Positions 1 through 6,756 of a DNA stretch of 40,308 nucleotides are shown here, in pieces (within the stretch, counting starts at the first letter, position 1; the number at the start of each line of letters is the position of its first letter). The notes under the pieces are model-generated. The model was not told the DNA's origin. It saw only the letters and a list, made by a program, of their open reading frames with translations, and made no database searches. The translations under genes were made by a program, and so were the position numbers. Origin of the DNA: a virus; the IMG/VR virus record IMGVR_UViG_3300008116_000707, positions 1 through 40,308 of that record; one strand, 5' to 3'.

Positions 1-255
1 ATGGCTTGTACAGCATGTGGACAACAAGTCAATGATTCATTGAAGATGACATCAGATGACTCAACCTTCGTAAGTAATGTCGTAAAAGACATGCATCCCA
101 TATCCTACACAGCAACTAAAACTCACCACGGTGTAGTTCTAGTAATGGTCTTTGACAAGTACACTCTAATAGAGACACTTGTTGACGGCTTTGTGGAAGA
201 TCTAGCGGAACTAACACCTAAAGGTCTCATAGTGTATCCAAGGGAGTCTGACTGA
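1..255 (+). CDS. Small hypothetical protein, start at window edge
   Basis: An 84-residue protein that I do not recognise. It starts with ATG at the first base of the window, so it may be complete or may extend upstream. The N-terminus has a CxxC pair (C3, C6), too little for a zinc site on its own. The middle is rich in beta-branched and hydrophobic residues, and no membrane segment or signal peptide is visible. It is followed by about 370 bases of non-coding, repeat-bearing DNA, so it looks like the last gene of a unit lying to the left. Confidence 0.5.
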   Translation: MACTACGQQVNDSLKMTSDDSTFVSNVVKDMHPISYTATKTHHGVVLVMVFDKYTLIETLVDGFVEDLAELTPKGLIVYPRESD

Positions 256-277
256 CTCCTTTGGTACTCTAGGACAT

Positions 278-396
278 CCTACACTACCATCTTAAGTCCT
301 AATCACCGTCCTCCGTTTTTTCTTTTCCTTCCTACTATTACCACCTCTTCTCTAAAAAAGATAAGCCTACACTACAATCTTACGTCCTAATTACGG
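278..396 (+). repeat. Two copies of a 31-base motif, with relatives at 542, 1298 and 1708
   Basis: Positions 278-308 and 366-396 are near-identical 31-base units, 88 bases apart, sharing the core ATCTTACGTCCTAAT with a few mismatches. Related copies lie at 542-565 (TCTTACGCCTAACGG), 1298-1328 (ATCTTACGTTCTAAT) and 1708-1737 (ATCTTACGGGCTAA). All five are on the plus strand and all lie in non-coding DNA. They could be phage promoters, binding sites for a replication or partition protein, or processing signals. The sequence alone does not decide between these. Confidence 0.7.
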
Positions 397-408
397 CTTA
401 ACAGGTAC

Positions 409-509
409 AAGTTTGTGTAAGTTTGTAAGCCAAACGTTAAACAAAAAGTTAAACAAAACAGGGCTAGTCAAAAAATTCCCCGTGTTGAGACAAATAAAAG
501 TTAAACAAA
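409..509 (+). repeat. Iteron-like direct repeats
   Basis: GTTAAACAAA occurs exactly at 436-445, 448-457 and 500-509. The first two are 12 bases apart, and a reverse-complement core (GTTTAAC) follows at 542-549. Just upstream, AAGTTTGT occurs twice with a 10-base period (409-416, 419-426). The region holds no gene. Short iterated sites near one helical turn apart are common at phage and plasmid origins, so an origin or operator is possible. This is inference from the pattern. Confidence 0.45.
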
Positions 510-573
510 GCCAATAAGACCTCGCTTCGCTCGGTCATTTGCGTTTAACGGTCTTACGCCTAACGGCCGATAT

Positions 574-600
574 CCCCCCTACGGGGGTTTTTTCTTTTCC
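574..600 (+). terminator. Rho-independent terminator
   Basis: A CCCCC/GGGGG stem (575-579 with 583-587) closes a 3-base loop and is followed by TTTTTTCTTTTCC. It lies 23 bases before the next gene, so it separates the upstream non-coding transcript from that gene. The T-rich tail is one copy of a recurring element described separately. Confidence 0.75.
588..600 (+). promoter_or_regulatory. Recurring TTTTTTCTTTTCC element (first of about ten)
   Basis: TTTTTTCTTTTCC or a close variant recurs at about 315, 588, 1760, 2342, 2837, 4226, 12073, 15832 and 22223. It usually lies 15-45 bases before a start codon and is often followed by TACTA or TAAT; the copies at 1760 and 2837 share CTACTAATAT. Several copies form the T-tract of a hairpin terminator, but those at 315, 1760 and 15832 have no obvious hairpin. 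It may be a combined terminator and phage-specific promoter element. Confidence 0.4.
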
Positions 601-623
601 TTTTTGCCTAATTACTATTCAGT

Positions 624-1205
624 ATGAGCACAGTTAACGCTTATTCGGCTTGGGTTAACGGAAAAGGTTCCGTTAGCGTTCTATGTGGCGTAGAATCCGA
701 CTCACTATCCGCCTTCTCACTCGGTTTGCAATCTCGTTTATTGCGTACCGCTATTCACACATTCTCTATGGATGTATTCGAAAAAGCCTTTGGCATTAAA
801 GCCGACGAAATTTCGCATACCTCTTCTAGCGAACCCTACAAATTCCAAGACAACGGCATCAGCCCTGTAAACTTGGAATCTGTTTTCGGTCGTGCTGTGC
901 GTATCCAAATCATTGAAACTGCTGACTTTAACGAAGCCGTTAGTTACAAAATCATCAATGAAAAGGACGCTAACGGTAACTACATTGTTCGTGAATCTGC
1001 CTTCAAATTGGACAGAGAAACCAAACAGCGTGTTACTGACGGACACGGCAACTTTGTGTATCGTAAGTGCTTCTTGCGCCCTGATACCAAGGACTACGCT
1101 GACAAAGTAATGGTTGTCGCACAGCGTACTACAGCGGACCTCTCTTCACTTACAGAGAATGTTCCCGCAGAAGAAACTGCGAATGCGGACGATGTTCCCT
1201 TCTAA
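624..1205 (+). CDS. Putative SSB-like protein with acidic C-terminal tip
   Basis: A 193-residue protein bounded by its own upstream and downstream terminators, so probably transcribed alone. The last residues are acidic and end in DDVPF, like the C-terminal tip with which bacterial SSB proteins contact partner enzymes. The body has alternating charged and beta-rich segments compatible with an OB fold, but I see no diagnostic motif. A second, more clearly phage-type SSB candidate lies at 18039-18899, so this may be a divergent ssDNA-binding protein or simply a DNA-binding protein with a similar tail. The single-gene unit suggests high expression. Confidence 0.4.
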   Translation: MSTVNAYSAWVNGKGSVSVLCGVESDSLSAFSLGLQSRLLRTAIHTFSMDVFEKAFGIKADEISHTSSSEPYKFQDNGISPVNLESVFGRAVRIQIIETADFNEAVSYKIINEKDANGNYIVRESAFKLDRETKQRVTDGHGNFVYRKCFLRPDTKDYADKVMVVAQRTTADLSSLTENVPAEETANADDVPF

Positions 1206-1217
1206 CAGTTAACCAAG

Positions 1218-1243
1218 AGCACCCTTCGGGGTGCTTTTGTTTT
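1218..1243 (+). terminator. Strong Rho-independent terminator
   Basis: A perfect 7-base stem AGCACCC/GGGTGCT (1218-1224 with 1229-1235) with a stable TTCG tetraloop, followed by TTTTGTTTTCCCC. It ends the SSB-like gene. Confidence 0.9.
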
Positions 1244-1665
1244 CCCCTATATAGAGAGAGACAATAACAGTAGGAACCAAAGAGAGTAAAAAAGCAACTG
1301 CTCTAACATCTTACGTTCTAATCATAAGCCACTTATTTGAAGCTAATTCATGCAATTTATCGCTATTTTACACCAAATAAAGTGCCTGAGAATTGCATAT
1401 TTGTGCACTAAACTACAGCAAAAAGCAAAGAATTGATTCTCATAACTAATTGATAATGAATGCATTAGAGAGATGGGGACTCATCCCCCCATAGTTTTAT
1501 CTCTTCACTCTAAATTGCATTAGGTTAAGATAACTGACAACGACTTAATATAGATAAACTACAGATAGGGTTATATACGGTTCTATAGGACATTACTATA
1601 CCTCTCTCTATATCTACGGGTATTACTCTCTCTCTCTCTCTACTGTTAGTTGTTCTATATAGGGG
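1244..1665. repeat. Non-coding region bounded by an inverted repeat
   Basis: The gene-free stretch 1206-1792 is bounded internally by an inverted repeat. CCCCTATATAGA at 1244-1255 matches TCTATATAGGGG at 1654-1665, and AACAGTAG at 1266-1273 matches CTACTGTT at 1640-1647. Between them are a CT run (1626-1640), an ATGGGG/CCCCAT hairpin near 1475-1494, and several short ATTGCAT/ATGCAAT words. One copy of the 31-base motif lies inside at 1298 and another just outside at 1708. No ORF is credible here. It could be an origin, a packaging signal or a long structured RNA. Confidence 0.5.
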
Positions 1666-1792
1666 AGTAGGGTAACAGTAGCCATGGTGTGCGATTAATC
1701 AATTTAAGCGGCTATACAATCTTACGGGCTAACTAATCTCTTCCTTATAGGCCTTTCTTTTTTCTTTCCTATCCTACTAATATTAGAAACCT

Positions 1793-2065
1793 ATGTCAGA
1801 ACAAAATGAAAACCCAGAAGAGTTTCAACTAGACAGTGTATTTGAAACTATTAAACAACTAGACCTTAACGGTGAAAGAGAAGGATTGATTGCTATTGGT
1901 TATGTAGACCTTGGTGAGCAAACATCTGTTCGTGCGACTATCCAAGGAAAAAAAGGTCAACTTGTACAAACATTAGCTGCAGCTTTAGATAGCGACAGAG
2001 ACTTAAGGGACCTTTTCCAAAAAGCCATGCTGTACTCTATGGCTAAGCAAGTTGGTCAGGATTAA
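1793..2065 (+). CDS. Small acidic hypothetical protein
   Basis: A 90-residue acidic protein of unknown function. The start ATG lies just after a TTTTTTCTTTCC...CTACTAATAT element, the same arrangement as before the gene at 2870. The C-terminal half (GQLVQTLAAALDSDRDLRD) looks like an amphipathic helical segment. There is no signal peptide or membrane segment. It is transcribed alone between two long non-coding regions. Soluble and probably small-domain; I cannot name a family. Confidence 0.55.
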   Translation: MSEQNENPEEFQLDSVFETIKQLDLNGEREGLIAIGYVDLGEQTSVRATIQGKKGQLVQTLAAALDSDRDLRDLFQKAMLYSMAKQVGQD

Positions 2066-2067
2066 CT

Positions 2068-2112
2068 ACAAAGAATTATCTTTGTGCTGAACCCCTTTTG
2101 GGATAGTATCCC
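2068..2112 (+). other. Two short hairpins in non-coding RNA region
   Basis: ACAAAG/CTTTGT (2068-2073 with 2080-2085) and GGGAT/ATCCC (2100-2112) form consecutive small hairpins after the gene ending at 2065. They begin an 800-base gene-free stretch (2066-2869) that is packed with RNA structure. Confidence 0.4.
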
Positions 2113-2120
2113 TTAACCGA

Positions 2121-2181
2121 AAGTTCCCACCTGCATACCGTTAAGAAGCTACGCTCTTAGATCTGCTCGTGGGACTTTTTC
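2121..2181 (+). terminator. Terminator-like long hairpin
   Basis: AAGTTCCCAC (2121-2130) pairs with GTGGGACTT (2169-2177) with one bulged base, and a T run follows. The apical part holds a second small stem (TAAGA/TCTTA). It could end the 1793-2065 transcript, or it may itself be a stable RNA. Confidence 0.5.
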
Positions 2182-2183
2182 AT

Positions 2184-2308
2184 AGTCAGGTGGCGGAATG
2201 GTAAACGCTACCCAGATAACAGCCGAAAGGTGGGGATTAATCAGAATAGTTATTCTGCAAAGCACTAACGAAACAGATTAATTACAGGTTCGATTCCTGT
2301 CCTGACTA
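2184..2308 (+). tRNA. tRNA-like gene with expanded anticodon region
   Basis: A perfect 7-base acceptor stem AGTCAGG/CCTGACT (2184-2190 with 2301-2307), a D arm with GCG/CGC stem and GGTAAA loop (2193-2208), and a perfect T arm ACAGG-TTCGATT-CCTGT (2284-2300) are plain. The CCA is not encoded (CTA follows the discriminator A). The part that should hold the anticodon and variable arms is 75 bases, well above normal. It folds into its own elements: CCCA/TGGG enclosing a GCC-GAAA-GGT tetraloop hairpin, then ATTAATC/GATTAAT (2236-2242 with 2276-2282) enclosing AGAATA/TATTCT. I cannot assign an anticodon. It may be a tRNA with a small insertion, or a tRNA mimic. Confidence 0.5.
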
Positions 2309-2321
2309 CTAATAAGACACT

Positions 2322-2352
2322 AGAAGGATTCTAAGTAATCCTTCTTTTTTCT
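2322..2352 (+). terminator. Terminator after the tRNA-like gene
   Basis: A perfect 9-base stem AGAAGGATT/AATCCTTCT (2322-2330 with 2337-2345) with a 6-base loop and the tail TTTTTTCTTTTCC. It makes the tRNA-like gene a separate transcription unit. Confidence 0.85.
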
Positions 2353-2362
2353 TTTCCTTTAT

Positions 2363-2414
2363 ACTCTGACTTTACTGGTTATCTGGTAATGTTCTCATAG
2401 CGTCAGAGTTTTTG
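2363..2414 (+). other. Hairpin ahead of tRNA-Glu
   Basis: ACTCTGAC (2363-2370) pairs perfectly with GTCAGAGT (2402-2409), followed by TTTTTG. The 31-base loop is long for a terminator. It may be a weak terminator or a leader structure of the tRNA transcript. Confidence 0.4.
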
Positions 2415-2458
2415 AAGTTCATATATCTGTTTCCCTTAGCAATAGGGGAAACATTTAT

Positions 2459-2533
2459 GGCCCGTTCGTCTAGCGGTTAGGACAATAGGATTTCATCCTA
2501 GAAACAGAGGTTCAACTCCTCTACGGGCTACCA
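2459..2533 (+). tRNA. tRNA-Glu (UUC), CCA encoded
   Basis: A canonical cloverleaf. The acceptor stem GGCCCGT/ACGGGCT is closed by a G-U pair. The D arm carries TAGCGGTTAGGA. The anticodon arm is TAGG-ATTTCAT-CCTA, with anticodon TTC. The T arm is AGAGG-TTCAACT-CCTCT. The discriminator A is followed by an encoded CCA (2531-2533). The gene directly abuts the structured RNA that begins at 2533, so the two are probably processed from one transcript. Confidence 0.9.
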
Positions 2534-2727
2534 AACAAACTCTCTTACAGAATATAGGTTAGCACTATTGAAAGAAGACTTGACTTATGGGAAGTAGCTA
2601 CCCATAAGCATTAATGACTCAAGGATAGCTGTAATGGATCCTGCTCTGATGTGCACGTCAACAGGTTATGGGGAACAAACCATAAGTAAAATCCACAACT
2701 ACGGTAATCGTAGAAGAGAGTTTGTTT
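2533..2727 (+). ncRNA. Candidate structured RNA closed by a 14-bp stem
   Basis: AAACAAACTCTCTT (2533-2546) pairs without mismatch with 2714-2727. Inside, in order: ATAG/CTAT; CTTGA/TCAAG (2579-2583 with 2619-2623) enclosing CTTATGGG/CCCATAAG (2584-2591 with 2601-2608); CCTG/CAGG (2640-2643 with 2662-2665); TTATGG/CCATAA (2666-2671 with 2680-2685); and CTACG/CGTAG (2699-2713), which abuts the closing stem. No ORF explains it. The multi-branched shape is unlike a terminator, and it starts at the CCA of tRNA-Glu. I do not recognise a known family; it lacks tmRNA and hammerhead signatures. Confidence 0.5.
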
Positions 2728-2741
2728 TAGTTATTAAGAAG

Positions 2742-2811
2742 AACCACATGGGATTGTCTAGTCTTATGTGGTTTTCATAGATAGTCAGTCTTAACCGACT
2801 GACTATTTTCT
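2742..2811 (+). terminator. Hairpin plus terminator ending the RNA cluster
   Basis: AACCACAT/ATGTGGTT (2742-2749 with 2766-2773) is followed by a perfect 9-base stem TAGTCAGTC/GACTGACTA (2782-2790 with 2797-2805) and TTTTCTTTTC. The second hairpin is a strong terminator for the tRNA-Glu and ncRNA transcript. Confidence 0.8.
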
Positions 2812-2869
2812 TTTCTTATTCCTCCCTTCGGTCGGATTTTTTCTTTCCCTTTCTACTAATATCTGACCT

Positions 2870-3250
2870 ATGAGAAAAAGATTATCTAAAACAGTTGACG
2901 GTAAAACTTACGAGAGAGTTGATACCAGTCGTTTCTTCAGAGTTAAAGCGCGTTCTATTAAGAAAGCACTAGACAAACTTGAATTCATCCACACACGGGA
3001 AGTTCGTGACATGTTCAGAAGTTTAACAGTCGATACCATATTGGCTGATAAGCGTGAAGCACGTGTTAACCTTACCTATAGGTTAGCAGTAGAGCAGGAA
3101 GTAACAATTCCTGTGAAAACTACTGTTCCTACTAGTTATAGAGAAACAGGTGATTTGGGATTTGGGTATCCCAAGTTCACACCCTGTAACTTTATAGAGC
3201 AACTACGTATGGTTAGAGAAATAATACCTACTGTGGGATGGATTGATTAG
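2870..3250 (+). CDS. Small basic hypothetical protein
   Basis: A 126-residue protein with a strongly basic N-terminus (MRKRLSKT) and no membrane segment. I do not recognise it. It starts 20 bases after a TTTTTTCTTTCCC...CTACTAATAT element and ends just before a clear terminator, so it is transcribed alone. The basic N-terminus would suit nucleic acid binding, but that is only a guess. Confidence 0.55.
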   Translation: MRKRLSKTVDGKTYERVDTSRFFRVKARSIKKALDKLEFIHTREVRDMFRSLTVDTILADKREARVNLTYRLAVEQEVTIPVKTTVPTSYRETGDLGFGYPKFTPCNFIEQLRMVREIIPTVGWID

Positions 3251-3255
3251 CCATG

Positions 3256-3287
3256 AAGCCTCTTGAGAAATCAGGAGGCTTTTTTTA
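3256..3287 (+). terminator. Rho-independent terminator
   Basis: AGCCTC/GAGGCT stem (about 3257-3262 with 3275-3280) with an eight-base T run. It ends the gene at 2870-3250. Confidence 0.85.
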
Positions 3288-3310
3288 ACTGAACTTAACA
3301 AAAAAAATAT

Positions 3311-4198
3311 ATGAAAACATTTCCAGAGAACATCGCCAATACAGCTAAAATGCTTAAGGCGGTACTAGACACATCCGAAACTAGTAAGTTTCTAACAACT
3401 GACGAAAAGATTCAACTAGAGTATGAACAATTGATTGGTAAAGACATCAATTATCCTCTTAAGAATCTTAAATTTATCTCTTCTGATGTTCCTCTCTATC
3501 AATTTGAGAGTCTAAACAGAGAAGTTGCTGCCTCACAAGCCAACAAATTAAGCAAGTCTATGCTTAAGATGGGTAATCTAAGAGCCATCGTTGTAGTTAA
3601 GCTGAAGTATAAGTCAAAAACTGCTCATTACTACATCTTAGATGGTCAGCATTTGTACACTGCACTCTTGAGTTTAAAAGTTACAGAGATACCTGTTGTA
3701 GAAATCTGTATTGATTCTTTGCCTTCTTTGGTAGAGAAAATTGCTTTGCTTAACTCCTCTTCTAAGGCATGGCAGTTGAAAGATTACATCGTAGCTTGGT
3801 CAAACATACACAGTGACTACGTAACTCTACTAGAACTACAGAAAAAGTATGACCTAGAGTATAGCATGATTGCTGCTATCTGTGCAGGTTTAGACTTAAA
3901 AGCAGGTACTCCAGGGGCTAACAGCATCAAAACAGGTAAGTTTAGAATCAAAAACTTAGCATCAAGTGAACAAAAGATGTCTGATATCAACGAAATATTA
4001 AACCAACTGCCACGTATGGATCGTGCAGCTAATAGATATTTTGTTATGTCACTCGTAAACTTGTTCCATGAGGTTAATTACACTAGAACTCATCATAGAA
4101 AACTGATGCGTTTTGTTATAGCTAATAAGGACACCTTAAGGTTTGCATTAAACAATGTAACTGAACTTAAGCAATTCCTATTAAAAGCTTTTGATTAA
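3311..4198 (+). CDS. ParB/Srx-fold (DGQH-type) domain protein
   Basis: A 295-residue protein. Residues about 50-135 read as a ParB-type N-terminal domain: a strand preceding helix (LNREVAASQANKLSKSM), then YYILDGQHLYTALL at about 107-120. The ILDGQH box stands where ParB and DGQHR-type proteins have their NTP-binding or nuclease motif. The remaining 150 residues are helical and could form an HTH or dimerisation region. Phage members of this superfamily act as DNA-binding regulators, nucleases or partition factors; which applies is not visible. It is a single-gene unit between terminators, and no parA-type partner is nearby. Confidence 0.65.
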   Translation: MKTFPENIANTAKMLKAVLDTSETSKFLTTDEKIQLEYEQLIGKDINYPLKNLKFISSDVPLYQFESLNREVAASQANKLSKSMLKMGNLRAIVVVKLKYKSKTAHYYILDGQHLYTALLSLKVTEIPVVEICIDSLPSLVEKIALLNSSSKAWQLKDYIVAWSNIHSDYVTLLELQKKYDLEYSMIAAICAGLDLKAGTPGANSIKTGKFRIKNLASSEQKMSDINEILNQLPRMDRAANRYFVMSLVNLFHEVNYTRTHHRKLMRFVIANKDTLRFALNNVTELKQFLLKAFD

Positions 4199-4205
4199 AC
4201 CTACA

Positions 4206-4240
4206 GGGAAGTCATTGTACTTCCCTTTTTTTCTTTTCCC
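4206..4240 (+). terminator. Rho-independent terminator
   Basis: GGGAAG/CTTCCC (4206-4211 with 4220-4225) with an 8-base loop, then TTTTTTTCTTTTCCC. It ends the ParB-like gene and carries the recurring T-rich element 45 bases before the next gene. Confidence 0.85.
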
Positions 4241-4284
4241 TTTAATATACTATATTAGTAATCTAAAACATTAAAAATAGTACT

Positions 4285-4809
4285 ATGAAAAACACATATT
4301 TTAAACTAACTGATGACCTTAAGTTAAAGAAAGTCAGTAATCTCGGCATTGTAGCTAAATTTTCCTTGCTACTAAATTTTGTATTTGTAATTATTATTTG
4401 TGTATTAATTGCAAAAGAACCAAGCATTCGTAAAATACATACACACACTACCGACACAATCACTATCGGAGATGTATCAATGACTGACAGTTCTATTCTA
4501 AAAGAACTGGTAAAACACAAGTGTGTCTTACCTTCTATTGCCATAGCTCAAGCTAGAATTGAGTCAGGCAACTACAAATCACAGGTTTGTAAGCAAAACA
4601 AAAATCTGTTTGGTATCAAGTGGCACAAGTGTGAGTTTGTAGCAGGAGAGCATCTTAACCATGCAAGTTATAAGTCCTTTAAAGATAACATTAGATGTTA
4701 TATTCACATACAAAATCGTTATCTTCGTAATATAGATGGTAGATACGCTGAAGCAGGTAATTACGTAGCTATCTTAAAAGGAATGACCAAACATGAGTCA
4801 GGAAATTAG
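4285..4809 (+). CDS. Membrane-anchored glucosaminidase-type endolysin
   Basis: A 174-residue protein with one N-terminal hydrophobic segment (about residues 24-44) after a short positively charged stretch: a signal anchor, as in SAR-type endolysins. Residues about 80-165 match the glucosaminidase/lysozyme fold of PF01832: PSIAIAQARIESGNY carries the catalytic-type Glu93, followed by NLFGIKWH and YKSFKDNI. It would cleave N-acetylglucosamine bonds of peptidoglycan from the periplasmic side. It lies far from the holin and spanin-like genes at 37-38 kb and overlaps the helicase start by 17 bases, so it may act at a different stage or be regulated with early genes. Confidence 0.8.
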   Translation: MKNTYFKLTDDLKLKKVSNLGIVAKFSLLLNFVFVIIICVLIAKEPSIRKIHTHTTDTITIGDVSMTDSSILKELVKHKCVLPSIAIAQARIESGNYKSQVCKQNKNLFGIKWHKCEFVAGEHLNHASYKSFKDNIRCYIHIQNRYLRNIDGRYAEAGNYVAILKGMTKHESGN

Positions 4810-5920
4810 AGAAAGAATTCAGAAAGAAGCACTAGATGCAGTCTTGTCATCAAGAAGGGCAGGACTGCATGTTAGTATGGGTGTAGGTAAGACTTATATA
4901 GGTCTACAGTACATCAACAAATTTGGTGGTAAGGTATTAGTAGCGGCTCCCAAGCTTACAATCTTTGAGTCGTGGAAGAACGATGCAGCAAAGTTTGGAT
5001 TAGAGTACTTGTTACAAAGTATAACCTTTACAAGTTATATCTCCTTAACAAAACATAATCCAAAAGATTATGACATTGTAATTCTAGACGAAGCACACAA
5101 TACCAAGAGTTCTCACGATGAGTTCTTAGGTAACTTTACAGGAAGAATACTAGGACTTACAGGTACACCTCCAAAGTACACCTATGGAGAGAAAGGACAG
5201 ATGATGGAGCAGTACTATCCCATTAAGTATACTTATGGTGTAGACGAGGCTGTAGGTGAAGAGATTCTAAACGACTATAGAATCTTTGTTCATACATTAC
5301 CTTTAGGTACAGCAAACAACATACAAGTAGGGAAGGGAAATAAAACTTTTCTTACAAGTGAAGCTAAGAACTATAGCTGGTTGCAGAGTCAGATTCAATC
5401 TGCAGTAAGCGACAAGCAAGTGTTTATGAAGCGTATCTTCCTTCTAAATGCCCTTAAACAGTTCAAGACTAAGTTGTTCTTTACCGATTTCATATCTAAA
5501 CGAGTACCTCCCACTGAAAAGTGCTTACTATTTGCCAATACTACAGAACAAGCTGATGCTATCTGTCAGTATTCTCACCACTCCAAGAACTCTAAAACAG
5601 TTAATGAGATTAACCTACAGAAGTTTGCTAGTGGTGAAGTAACTAGATTAAGTGCAGTAGAACAACTCAGTGAGGGTGTTACTGTACCTAATCTAAAACA
5701 CATTGTTATCATGCACTCTTATGGTAACGAGAAGAAAGCTTCCCAGAAAATCGGCCGTGCACTTCGTCTAAACAAAGATGAAGTAGCAGCAGTACATGTA
5801 TTGTGCTTCAAGAACACGGTAGACGAAACCTGGGTAGCAAAATCATTAGAGGACTTTGACATAAGTAAAATAAAATGGATAGATTGGACATTGCAAGGCA
5901 ACCAATTCGTGAAGTTGTAA
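4793..5920 (+). CDS. SF2 DEAH-type helicase
   Basis: A 375-residue superfamily 2 helicase with all main motifs: Walker A MGVGKT (29-34), DEAH (99-102), LTGTPP (122-127), a motif IV-like LLFANTTEQA, motif V EGVTVPNLKHIVI, and motif VI QKIGRALRLN (318-327). It is compact, without large inserts, and resembles phage repair or branch-migration helicases of the UvsW kind. It overlaps the endolysin start on the left and the radical SAM gene by 46 bases on the right, so the three are translationally coupled. A role in recombination-dependent replication or DNA repair is the family-based expectation. Confidence 0.9.
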   Translation: MSQEIRERIQKEALDAVLSSRRAGLHVSMGVGKTYIGLQYINKFGGKVLVAAPKLTIFESWKNDAAKFGLEYLLQSITFTSYISLTKHNPKDYDIVILDEAHNTKSSHDEFLGNFTGRILGLTGTPPKYTYGEKGQMMEQYYPIKYTYGVDEAVGEEILNDYRIFVHTLPLGTANNIQVGKGNKTFLTSEAKNYSWLQSQIQSAVSDKQVFMKRIFLLNALKQFKTKLFFTDFISKRVPPTEKCLLFANTTEQADAICQYSHHSKNSKTVNEINLQKFASGEVTRLSAVEQLSEGVTVPNLKHIVIMHSYGNEKKASQKIGRALRLNKDEVAAVHVLCFKNTVDETWVAKSLEDFDISKIKWIDWTLQGNQFVKL

Positions 5921-6756
5921 GAAAAACATTTGACATACGGCCTAGCGGAAGATCGACTGACTTCATTAGTCCTTCTTTCGGCTATGGCTGTTTGTTCAAC
6001 TGTTCCTACTGCTACATGAAAAGACACCAGCCTGATGGATTAACAGTGGCAACCAATATCAATGATATACTAACAGAGATAAACAACCACTGCACTTTTG
6101 CCGTAGTAGATAAGCCTAACCAAACACATGATGAGTATATAACGTATGACATCTCTTGTAATGAAGATTTTGCGTTACATCTTAGGTATTATCCTTGGCA
6201 GTACATTCTACAGTTCTTCAAAGAACATCCTAAAGCTATGGCTTCATTTGCTACCAAGTATGTAAACAATAAACTACTTGAGTTCAACCCTGAAGGTAAA
6301 GTTAGAGTTAGGTTTTCTTTGATGCCTCAGTACTATGCAGATCTTTTAGAGCCAAATACCAGTCCTATACTTGATCGGATAAAAGCGATAGACCGATTTA
6401 TAGAAGCAGGTTATGACGTTCACATCAACTTTTCTCCAATTATAGTACACGATAGATGGTTAGAACACTACGAGTATCTATTCAAACAAGTAGAAGAGCA
6501 TGTAAAGTACAAAGATTTAGTTAAAGCTGAGGTTATCTTCCTCACACACAATGAGGGTAAACATCAGCACAACCTTATGTATGGAACTAAAGGAGAGTAT
6601 CTCTTGTGGCAACCTGAGATACAAGAAAACAAGATAAGTCAATACGGAGGTAAGAACATTCGTTACCGACACGACTTAAAGGCTAAGTACATCAAACAAT
6701 GGACTGAGTTACACGACCAGTTCATTCCTTGGAACACAATAAGATACATATTCTAA
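5875..6756 (+). CDS. Radical SAM enzyme, spore photoproduct lyase-like
   Basis: A 293-residue protein with the radical SAM cluster motif CxxxCxxC (C39, C43, C46 in GYGCLFNCSYCY). Downstream segments match the spore photoproduct lyase family: RFSLMPQYYADLLEP, DRIKAIDRFIEAGYDVHINFSPI and a WLEHYEYLF segment. SplB repairs the thymine dimer 5-thyminyl-5,6-dihydrothymine using SAM. Whether this phage member repairs lesions or modifies DNA is unknown. The early ATG is needed to include the cluster, so a 46-base overlap with the helicase is real. Coupling to a helicase supports a DNA substrate. Confidence 0.8.
   Translation: MDRLDIARQPIREVVRKTFDIRPSGRSTDFISPSFGYGCLFNCSYCYMKRHQPDGLTVATNINDILTEINNHCTFAVVDKPNQTHDEYITYDISCNEDFALHLRYYPWQYILQFFKEHPKAMASFATKYVNNKLLEFNPEGKVRVRFSLMPQYYADLLEPNTSPILDRIKAIDRFIEAGYDVHINFSPIIVHDRWLEHYEYLFKQVEEHVKYKDLVKAEVIFLTHNEGKHQHNLMYGTKGEYLLWQPEIQENKISQYGGKNIRYRHDLKAKYIKQWTELHDQFIPWNTIRYIF

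Noticed and set aside
738-1046. Minus-strand ORF opposite the SSB-like gene
   Set aside because: It mirrors the codons of the plus-strand gene, which has its own terminator and start context.
1626-1640. CT microsatellite as a phase-variation tract
   Set aside because: It lies in non-coding DNA, not in or just before a gene start, so a switching role is not supported.
2184-2308. Group I intron in the tRNA-like gene
   Set aside because: The extra material is only about 40-50 bases, far below the size of any group I intron, and the P7-type core is absent.
2640-2700. Hammerhead ribozyme in the ncRNA
   Set aside because: CTGATG and GAA-like words occur, but the CUGANGA core and its stems cannot be formed in the right order.
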